From: Amycolatopsis sp. WAC 01376
GTDB taxonomy: Bacteria; Actinomycetota; Actinomycetes; Mycobacteriales; Pseudonocardiaceae
NCBI RefSeq assembly: GCF_003947415.1
Contig: NZ_QHKL01000009.1
Location: 310,001 to 374,000, forward strand
Direction: 5' to 3'
DNA length: 64,000 bases
The notes beneath the pieces are model-generated. The model saw nothing but the letters and a program-made list of their open reading frames with translations. It was not told the origin of the DNA and ran no database searches. Positions 57,723 through 64,000 of the stretch are shown here, piece by piece. How positions within the stretch are numbered: position 1 is the first letter of the stretch; each line of letters begins with the position of its first letter. The position numbers were made by a program, and so were the translations under genes.

Positions 57723-59321
57723 GTGGTGTTGGCGCTCGTTCTGCTGGTGCTGAGCGCGGCACCGGCGGGAGCGCAAGGCGAACCGCAGCTGCCTTCGCTG
57801 CCCAACAGCGCGGAGATCTCGCTCAAGGTGGAACGCGACGGCGCCCTCTCGGTCGTGGAGGCGGTGTCCGTGCCGAGCGAGGCGACGATGACCCGCCGGA
57901 TCCCGCTCCGCACGGCGGCCCCGCACAACCGCGACCGGATCATCGGCATCCGCGACGTCGTCATCGAGGGCGCGGGCAACTCCGAGCTGACCGAGGACGA
58001 GTTCACCGTCAAGCTCAGGGGCGGCACCTCGATCGTCCGGTACACAGTGGACGGTGCGGTCACCGAAGCGGACGGTCTGGTGCGCGTCGGCTGGCAGGTC
58101 GCGGGCGGCTGGGACGCCCGGCTCGAACTCGTGCGGGCGAGCTTCGCCGCGCCGTCCATCCCGAACGCGGTCACCTGCTACGCCGGGCCCGAGGGTTCGC
58201 GCGCGCACTGCGGGACCGCCCAGATCGCGCATTCCGGGCTGACCCGGTTCAACCAGCAGAATCTCGCGGCCGGACAGCGGATGGAGATCTCGGTCGAGTT
58301 GCCCGGCGGCACCGTCCCGGCGAACGCGCGGCTGGAGCCGTCGAAGACCTTCGCCGGAGCGTTCGTGCTCACCTCTCCGGTCGGCTGGGCTTGGGGCGGC
58401 TTCGCGCTCGCGCTGGTCGTGGCCGCCGTGGCGCTGGGCCTGCTGCGAAGGCGCGACAAGCACCCGGGCGACGCGCTCCCGGTCCGGCTGCTCACCGGGA
58501 AGGATGACCAGGCCGCGTTCTCGTCACCCGACGGCGTGCTGCCCGGACAGGTCGGGACCGTGCTCACGGGGCGTGCCGACGCCGTCGACCTGGCCGCGAC
58601 GGTCGTCGACCTCGCGGTCCGGAACTACCTCTGGGTGACCGAGGAGCCCGGCGAGCTGACCGGCTGGCGACTCGTCCGCCGCAATCCGCCGGACGAGCAG
58701 CTGACCGCTTACGAACGCGCGGTGTTCGACGTCCTGCTGCCGGACGGACGGGAGTCGGTGTTGCTGTCGGAGCTCCAGTCCGCGCGGGTCGGGATCGAAA
58801 CGGTGCGGGACTCGTTGGACGACAGCGTCGTCGAACGCCGCTGGTACTCCCGGCTGCCCGGCAGGCTCACCGGCGTCGGCCTGCGCGTCTGCTTCTACGG
58901 GCTGTTCCTCACCGTCCTGCCGGCCTTGACCGTCGGCTACGCCCAGCTCGGACTGATCGTCATCGCCGCGGGCGCGGTCCTCGCCGTCGCCGCCCGGTGG
59001 CTCCCGGCTCGCACCGGGGCCGGCGTTACACTGCACCGGCGGCTGCTCGGCGTCCGTGACGCGCTGCTGGAGACCAAGGCGGCCGCCGTCCCGAAGCTCG
59101 AACGCGAGGTGCTCCTCTCGCGGGCGCTGCCGTACGCGCTCGCTCTCGGCGAACAAGAAAACTGGGTCGCCGGATTCGCCGCACTGAAGGGTCCGCCCAA
59201 GATCTACTGGTGTGGCAGGGAAGGCGACGGCGAGACGGACGTCGCGCGGGTGAGCGACTTCACCGCCGCACTCGTGGGAACCTTCGCCGCGACCCGCCAG
59301 GGTCGTCGCCTGGAGGCCTGA
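57723..59321 (+). CDS. DUF2207 membrane protein (second of two)
   Basis: 532 residues, a paralogue of the preceding gene along its whole length: signal peptide (MVLALVLLVLSAAPAGA), DUF2207 domain (LKVERDGALSVVEAVSVPSEATMTRRIPL), membrane segment, FSSPDGVLPGQVGTV, two C-terminal segments. Possible starts are GTG 57723, GTG 57726 and TTG 57729. GTG 57723 lies seven bases after AGAGGA of the class D repeat, so the repeat seems to have become the translation signal. Tandem duplication of the locus is likely. Confidence 0.8.
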   Translation: MVLALVLLVLSAAPAGAQGEPQLPSLPNSAEISLKVERDGALSVVEAVSVPSEATMTRRIPLRTAAPHNRDRIIGIRDVVIEGAGNSELTEDEFTVKLRGGTSIVRYTVDGAVTEADGLVRVGWQVAGGWDARLELVRASFAAPSIPNAVTCYAGPEGSRAHCGTAQIAHSGLTRFNQQNLAAGQRMEISVELPGGTVPANARLEPSKTFAGAFVLTSPVGWAWGGFALALVVAAVALGLLRRRDKHPGDALPVRLLTGKDDQAAFSSPDGVLPGQVGTVLTGRADAVDLAATVVDLAVRNYLWVTEEPGELTGWRLVRRNPPDEQLTAYERAVFDVLLPDGRESVLLSELQSARVGIETVRDSLDDSVVERRWYSRLPGRLTGVGLRVCFYGLFLTVLPALTVGYAQLGLIVIAAGAVLAVAARWLPARTGAGVTLHRRLLGVRDALLETKAAAVPKLEREVLLSRALPYALALGEQENWVAGFAALKGPPKIYWCGREGDGETDVARVSDFTAALVGTFAATRQGRRLEA

Positions 59322-59342
59322 GTAGCCCGTAGGGTGGTGCGC

Positions 59343-60647
59343 ATGGCCGATCCCGAGCTTGTCCGATTCACCCTCGACAACGGTCTGCGCGTGGTGCTCG
59401 CGCCCGACGAGACCGCTCCGGTGGTGGGTGTCAGCGTCCACTACGACGTGGGCTTCCGTTCCGAGCCCGAAGGGCGCACCGGTTTCGCGCACCTCTTCGA
59501 GCATTTGATGTTCCAGGGGAGCGAGAGCCTGGAGAAGCTCGCGCATTTCCGGCACGTCCAGTCGAGTGGTGGCAGCTTCAACGGCTCCACCCATCCGGAC
59601 TACACGGACTACTTCGAGGTCCTCCCCGCCGCGGCTCTCGAGCGCGCCCTGTTCCTCGAAGCGGACAGGATGCGGGCGCCGAAGCTGACGCAGGAGAACC
59701 TGGCCAACCAGATCGACGTGGTCAAGGAGGAGATCCGCCTCAACGTGCTGAACCGGCCGTACGGCGGGTTCCCGTGGATCACCCTCCCGCCGGTGCTGTA
59801 CTCCACGTTCCCCAACGCGCACAACGGTTACGGCGGTTTCGAGGATCTCGAACAGGCCACCCTGGACGACTGCGCGGCGTTCTTCGACACCTACTACTCG
59901 CCCGCGAACGCAGTGCTGACCGTCGCCGGTGACTTCACCGTCGAGCAGGCCCGCGAGCTGATCGAGAAGCACTTCGGCGACGTGCCGCACCGGCCCGCGC
60001 CCGAGCGTCCCTCGTTCGCCGAGCCCGCCCCCGAGGGCGAGCTGCGCGGCGAGCAGGTGGACCCGCACGCCCCGCTGCCCGCGGTCGGCGTCGGCTACCG
60101 CATGCCGGATCCGATCAACGACCTCGACGGCTACCTGGCGAACCTCGTGCTCGCCGGCGTGCTGACCGACGGCGACGGTTCCCGGCTCCAGCAGCGCCTG
60201 GTGCACCGCGAGCCGCTGGTCGTCGACATCGGCGCGGGCGCCGGGCTGTTCGGCCCGTTCGAAGCCCGTGACCCGGACACCTTCACCATCACCGCGATCC
60301 ACCCGCCGGACGTGAGCACCGACCAGGTCCTCACCGCGCTGGACGAGGAACTGGAGAAGCTGGCGGCCACGCCGCCGGGAGACCAGGAGATCAAGAAGGT
60401 CACCGCGCGCTGGGCCGCGAGCCTGCACTCCGAGCACGACAAGCTGGTGTCCCGGACGCTCGCGCTCGGCTCTTTCGAGCTGCTGTACGGCGACGCGTCG
60501 CTGGTGTACCGGCTCGCCGAGAAGATCTCGGCGGTCACCGGGGAGGCCGTTTCGGCGGCGGCGAAGGCGCTGCGGCCGGACTCGCGCGCCGTGCTCGTCG
60601 TCCGCCCGGGTAGTGGATCTTCAAACCAGGAAGGTACCGAGCAGTGA
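59343..60647 (+). CDS. M16 family zinc protease, catalytic subunit
   Basis: A 434-residue pitrilysin-family protease with the inverted zinc motif HLFEH (about residues 49-53) and the distal Glu about 76 residues later (NQIDVVKEEIRLNV). Both M16 domains are present (second domain with PAVGVGYRMPDP and the usual LxxxLEKL region). No signal peptide, so probably cytoplasmic. GTGA overlap with the second subunit gene: together they match bacterial two-subunit M16B proteases, which degrade peptides within a closed chamber. Confidence 0.92.
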   Translation: MADPELVRFTLDNGLRVVLAPDETAPVVGVSVHYDVGFRSEPEGRTGFAHLFEHLMFQGSESLEKLAHFRHVQSSGGSFNGSTHPDYTDYFEVLPAAALERALFLEADRMRAPKLTQENLANQIDVVKEEIRLNVLNRPYGGFPWITLPPVLYSTFPNAHNGYGGFEDLEQATLDDCAAFFDTYYSPANAVLTVAGDFTVEQARELIEKHFGDVPHRPAPERPSFAEPAPEGELRGEQVDPHAPLPAVGVGYRMPDPINDLDGYLANLVLAGVLTDGDGSRLQQRLVHREPLVVDIGAGAGLFGPFEARDPDTFTITAIHPPDVSTDQVLTALDEELEKLAATPPGDQEIKKVTARWAASLHSEHDKLVSRTLALGSFELLYGDASLVYRLAEKISAVTGEAVSAAAKALRPDSRAVLVVRPGSGSSNQEGTEQ

Positions 60648-62020
60648 GCGCACCGCACCGCACCGCCGAGGAGATCGGCCGCACGGCCGCCGGGCCGCGG
60701 CCGGTCCCGCCGCTGGGGACGCAGCGCGCCGCCGCCGATCTGTCCCATGTGGACACCACGCTGAGCAACGGGCTGCGGGTGCTCGCCGTCCGCAAGCCCA
60801 CCGTGCCGCTGGTCGAACTGCGGGTGTGGATCCCGTTCGCCGGTGAGGACAAACTGCACCCGGCCACCGCCGAAGTGCTGGCCGAGACCCTGCTGACCGG
60901 CACCGCCCGTCGCGACCGCATCGAGATCGACGCCGATCTGGCGCTGATCGGCGGTGACCTGTCCGCAGGTGTCGACCCGGAGCGCTTGGTCCTCATGGGT
61001 ACCTCGCTGGCCGACGGCCTGCCGACGATGCTCGACGTCCTCGCCGACGCGCTCACCGGTGCCTCGTACGCCGACGCCGAGGTCGAGCGGGAACGCGAGC
61101 GGCTCATCGAGCGGATCGCCGTCTCCCGCACGCAGCCCAGGACGATCGCCCGCGAGGCGCTGCAGAAGCACCGCTACGGCGACCACCCCGCGGTGCGGGA
61201 GGTCCCGCAGGCCGAAGATGTCGCTGTCGTGACGCCGGAACAGGTTCGCGCGCTGCACCGGGCTTCGGTGCTGCCGCGGGGATCCGTGCTGGTGATCGTC
61301 GGCGACATCGACCCCGAGACCGTCATCGGCGACCTGGAGAAGGCGTTCGGCGGCTGGGCCTCGGACCGCTCCGCCGTCCGCCTGCCGCCGCTGCCCGAGC
61401 TCACCGGGGGCAACGTCCTGCTGGTGCCGCGGGCCGGTGCCGTGCAGTCGCAGATCCGGCTGTCGGCGCAGACCGTGTCGCGCACGGACCCGCGGTATCC
61501 GGCACTGCAGCTGGCGAACCTCGTGTACGGCGGGTACTTCTCGTCGCGGCTGGTCGAGAACATCCGTGAGGACAAGGGTTACACCTACAGCGCGCATTCC
61601 GGATTCGAGTTCACGGACCAGACCGCCGTGGTGAACATCGACGCGGACACCGCGACCGACGCCACCGCGGCCGCGCTCATGGAGACCCGGTACGAGCTGG
61701 CCAGGCTCGGTCTCGTGCCGCCGACCGCCGACGAGGTCGAGTCGGTGCGGCAGTACGCGATCGGCTCGCTGGTCACCTCCGCGTCGTCGCAGGGCGGGCT
61801 CGCCGCACAGCTGGCCGCGCTCGCCGCGACCGGACTGGGCGTCGAGTGGCTCGGCGAGCACCCGGCACGGCTCGCCGCGGTCACCGCCGAAGACGTCGCG
61901 AACGCCGCTCTGGAGTTCTTCGCACCCAAGCGGTTCACCGGGGTCGTCGTCGGTGACGCCGACGTCCTCGCGCCGAAGCTGGAGGCGTTGGGCGACGTGA
62001 CGGTCGGGGAGCCCTCCTGA
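60644..62020 (+). CDS. M16 family protein, non-catalytic subunit
   Basis: A 458-residue M16-fold protein lacking HxxEH; the equivalent region reads FAGEDKLHPATAEVLAETLL. It keeps the C-terminal Arg/Tyr pair region (ENIREDKGYTYSAHSGFEF), which the inactive partner contributes to substrate binding in M16B heterodimers. GTG start inside the stop of the catalytic gene; a one-base overlap (TGATG) leads into nudC. Confidence 0.92.
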   Translation: MSAPHRTAEEIGRTAAGPRPVPPLGTQRAAADLSHVDTTLSNGLRVLAVRKPTVPLVELRVWIPFAGEDKLHPATAEVLAETLLTGTARRDRIEIDADLALIGGDLSAGVDPERLVLMGTSLADGLPTMLDVLADALTGASYADAEVERERERLIERIAVSRTQPRTIAREALQKHRYGDHPAVREVPQAEDVAVVTPEQVRALHRASVLPRGSVLVIVGDIDPETVIGDLEKAFGGWASDRSAVRLPPLPELTGGNVLLVPRAGAVQSQIRLSAQTVSRTDPRYPALQLANLVYGGYFSSRLVENIREDKGYTYSAHSGFEFTDQTAVVNIDADTATDATAAALMETRYELARLGLVPPTADEVESVRQYAIGSLVTSASSQGGLAAQLAALAATGLGVEWLGEHPARLAAVTAEDVANAALEFFAPKRFTGVVVGDADVLAPKLEALGDVTVGEPS

Positions 62021-63033
62021 TGGAGACACCGTTCGAGTTGGGTGCGCTCCCGACGCTTTCGCGCTCCACGGCGGACCGTCAGGAATCCTTGCGCACCAAC
62101 CCGGACAGGCTCGCCGAGCGCTGGCCGAACGCCCGGGTCGTGCTGCTCGACGAGCACGCGCGCACGCCGGTGATCGAGGCTTCCGGCACGCTCGCGACCC
62201 GCAAGACGCAGGACGTCGGCACCGAGCCGCCCGTCGACGCGGTGTTCCTCGGGGAGTGGCAGGGCACCGACTACTGGTCGCTGCCCGGCCGCCCCGCCGG
62301 GGAGACCGACACCGTCGAAATGGCGGGCAGCTGGGGTGTCGTCGAAGAAGTCCCGCGGCACGAGGGCGAGATCTGGGTCGACCTACGCGGTTACGGCGAC
62401 CTGCTCGACGACGCGTCGGCAGGGCTGTTCACCACCGCGCAGGCGTTGCAGGCCTGGCGACGGCAGGCGAAGTTCTGCACGCGCTGCGGGAGCCCGACCG
62501 AGATCGTCCAGCTGGGCTGGGCGAGCAAGTGCACCGGCTGCGGCCGCGAGGAGTACCCGCGCACCGACCCGGCGGTGATCTGCCTCGTGCACGACGACGC
62601 CGGCGTCAACGGCGAGCACGTCCTCCTGGCACGGCAGCCGATCTGGCCGCCGGACCGCTACTCGATCCTCGCCGGTTTCGTCGAGGCGGGAGAGTCGCTC
62701 GAAGGCTGTGTCGAGCGGGAGATCCGCGAAGAGGTCGGCGTCGACGTGCGCGATGTGCGTTACCTCGGCAGCCAGCCGTGGCCGTTCCCACGGTCGATCA
62801 TGCTCGGCTTCACCGCACGGGCCGACATCTCCGCTCCGCTGGTGCCCGCGGAGGACGAGATCGAAGAGGCGTTCTGGGTTTCGCGCGCGGAGGTGCGGGC
62901 CGCCTTCGCGAACAGCCAACTGCGGAACGCCGGTGCCGTGCCGACCCCGATCGCCGGTGGTACGCGGCAGCTCGTGCTGCCGGGGAACTCGTCGATCGCG
63001 CGCGTGATGCTGGCGGCCTGGGCCGGCGTCTGA
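62020..63033 (+). CDS. nudC: NudC: NAD+/NADH pyrophosphatase, RNA decapping
   Basis: A 337-residue Nudix hydrolase that cleaves NADH to NMNH and AMP and can remove NAD caps from RNA. The zinc ribbon has its four Cys (FCTRCGSP ... KCTGCGRE, about 153-176). The Nudix box GFVEAGESLEGCVEREIREE continues VG (about residues 219-240). The SQPWPFPRS motif (about 250) is diagnostic of the NADH subfamily. It starts at TGATG. Rv3199c-like by position downstream of the adnAB/channel block. Confidence 0.95.
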   Translation: METPFELGALPTLSRSTADRQESLRTNPDRLAERWPNARVVLLDEHARTPVIEASGTLATRKTQDVGTEPPVDAVFLGEWQGTDYWSLPGRPAGETDTVEMAGSWGVVEEVPRHEGEIWVDLRGYGDLLDDASAGLFTTAQALQAWRRQAKFCTRCGSPTEIVQLGWASKCTGCGREEYPRTDPAVICLVHDDAGVNGEHVLLARQPIWPPDRYSILAGFVEAGESLEGCVEREIREEVGVDVRDVRYLGSQPWPFPRSIMLGFTARADISAPLVPAEDEIEEAFWVSRAEVRAAFANSQLRNAGAVPTPIAGGTRQLVLPGNSSIARVMLAAWAGV

Positions 63034-63087
63034 CCCTGGCGCACGCCGCTCGGCTGGCTTGAGCTCGATCAAGCGGTGGGCCTTCGC

Positions 63088-63134
63088 GACGATGGAGGAT
63101 TTGGGACACTGAACGTCCCAAATCCTCCATCGTC
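63088..63134. repeat. Palindrome, class E
   Basis: 20-bp perfect arms (63088-63107 and 63115-63134; GACGATGGAGGATTTGGGAC) around loop ACTGAAC. The same outer arm start (GACGATG), loop and total length as 3102-3148. It lies 54 bases after the nudC stop. Confidence 0.9.
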
Positions 63135-63190
63135 AGCCCGCCGGGGCGTCGTGAGCGGCGCCTTCACGTGTCTGGATGGACGACTCCCGC

Positions 63191-63253
63191 GTGCCGTCCA
63201 CCTGGTCACGAGTGTCGTCCGTCGGATCACGCGTGTCGTCCACCTGATCACGC
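63191..63253. repeat. Three degenerate 21-bp tandem repeats (class H-related)
   Basis: Units 63191-63211, 63212-63232 and 63233-63253 follow GTGTCGTCCACCTGATCACG with up to five changes each. They share the 21-bp period and TCACGCG core with 43328-43369. The rest of the gap to 63490 holds only a class G half (TTACCACTCACGA, 63298-63310) and the promoter region of the ROK gene. Confidence 0.7.
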
Positions 63254-63490
63254 GAAACCGCCCGTTGAGGCGTCGCGAGCGGCCATCCGTAGGGCATTAC
63301 CACTCACGAAGCAGGTCCACCCGCCTGTCCCGAATCGGACACCCTCCGCACCGGTGCGTATACCCGCTGTGCGGAACACCCCAAGCGTTACCTCCCCGTT
63401 TCATCGCGCCGTTGACGGCTGTGGTTCGGCTCACTACAGTCCCCGGAAACCGTCTGTAAAGTTTCCTAACGAAGTCGGGAGCGAGCCCAA

Positions 63491-64000
63491 GTGCGAGCCG
63501 GCAGTCCGCGAATGCTGCGCGAGATCAACGATCGCGCGGCCATCGAGGTCCTCCTGAGGGACGGCCCGCTGACGCGCTCGGAGCTCGAAGTCGCGATCGG
63601 CCTGTCGAAACCCGCGACGGCGCAGCTGCTCACGCGCCTCGAGCAGGACGACGTCGTCGCCAAGGCGGGCGTGCGCGGTGGGGGCCGCGGGCCGAGGGCG
63701 CAGCTCTGGCAGGTCAACGGTGGCGTCGCCTACGTCGCGGCCGTGGACCTGACGCCGCAGCAGGCCGATTTCGTGGTCGCCGACGTCACGGGCGCGGTGC
63801 TCGCCGAGTACCAGGTCCCGCTGCCGGTCCACGAGGGCGCGGACGTCGTCGGCACCTTCGGCGCGGCGCTCACCAGCGTCGCGAACAGTGCCGGTCTCGC
63901 CGCCACCGATCTCCGCCACGTCGTCATCGGCGCGCAGGGCGCGTTCGACCCGCGCACCGGCCTGCTCTCCTCGGCGCCGCACATCCCCGGCTGGCTCGGT
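63491..64000 (+). CDS. ROK-family transcriptional regulator, N-terminal part
   Basis: Cut by the window edge after 170 codons. The N-terminal winged helix (MLREINDRAAIEVLLRDG, LTRSELEVAIGLSKPATAQLLTRLEQ) is typical of ROK repressors such as NagC/XylR, followed by the start of the ROK sugar-kinase-like domain (VAYVAAVDLTPQQADFVVADVTG). Sugar-responsive repression is the family role; the sugar cannot be named. Starts: GTG 63491 (MRAGSPRMLRE, usual family N-terminus) or ATG 63512. GTAAAGTTTCCTAAC at 63456-63470 could be part of its own operator. Confidence 0.9.
   Translation, partial: MRAGSPRMLREINDRAAIEVLLRDGPLTRSELEVAIGLSKPATAQLLTRLEQDDVVAKAGVRGGGRGPRAQLWQVNGGVAYVAAVDLTPQQADFVVADVTGAVLAEYQVPLPVHEGADVVGTFGAALTSVANSAGLAATDLRHVVIGAQGAFDPRTGLLSSAPHIPGWLG

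Overview
The window is high-GC actinobacterial chromosome, most likely from Amycolatopsis or a close pseudonocardial relative. The evidence is GC-rich third positions, many GTG and TTG starts, ATGA/GTGA/TTGA stop-start overlaps, and a gene backbone shared with Mycobacterium: RhlE-type helicase, ferritin-like protein, DUF3107, TetR, alpha/beta hydrolase, DUF3152, MoeZ, TIGR02569 kinase-like protein, alkyltransferase-like protein, AdnA, AdnB, K+ channel, NudC. The genus is an inference. I see no rRNA, tRNA, insertion sequence, CRISPR array or phage gene.

Layout. 1-2961: helicase N-terminus (cut by the window edge), ferritin-like protein, DUF3107, acyltransferase-like membrane protein. 3302-6283: TetR/DUF4873 pair divergent from a diiron oxygenase/hydrolase pair, with a palindromic operator between. 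6503-8611: AhpD-like protein and a secreted amidohydrolase broken by an in-frame TAG. 8682-13036: TetR, alpha/beta hydrolase, DUF3152 protease, and MoeZ behind a SigR/SigH-type promoter. 13609-18958: membrane protein, TIGR02569 protein, and a PadR-controlled ABC exporter. 19196-28025: six-gene assimilatory nitrate operon (nasA, nasC, narK, nirB, nirD, nnaR-like) with a GlnR-like box. 28103-32801: winged-helix glycosylase-like protein, DUF3224, WYL regulator, second HemD-like protein, orphan kinase. 33126-42743: iron-boxed siderophore-interacting protein, alkyltransferase-like protein, AdnAB helicase-nuclease, DoxX protein, K+ channel. 42849-55779: envelope locus with DUF4129, DUF4350, MoxR, DUF58, a lectin-like protein, SpoIIM and RDD proteins, bracketed by two paralogous zinc metallopeptidases. 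55880-63033: two DUF2207 proteins, an M16 protease pair, NudC. 63491-end: ROK regulator, cut by the window edge.

The most unusual feature is intergenic. At least six families of long, near-perfect palindromes (called A-E and G here), plus 21-bp tandem repeats (H), occupy every one of the 11 convergent gene junctions and are mostly absent elsewhere. They nest inside one another. Within a family either the stem words change on both arms while the loop stays fixed (D, E), or the stem stays fixed and the loop changes (A, B). At most junctions they probably act as bidirectional terminators. A few copies sit in divergent or leader regions, and one supplies the probable ribosome binding site of a gene.
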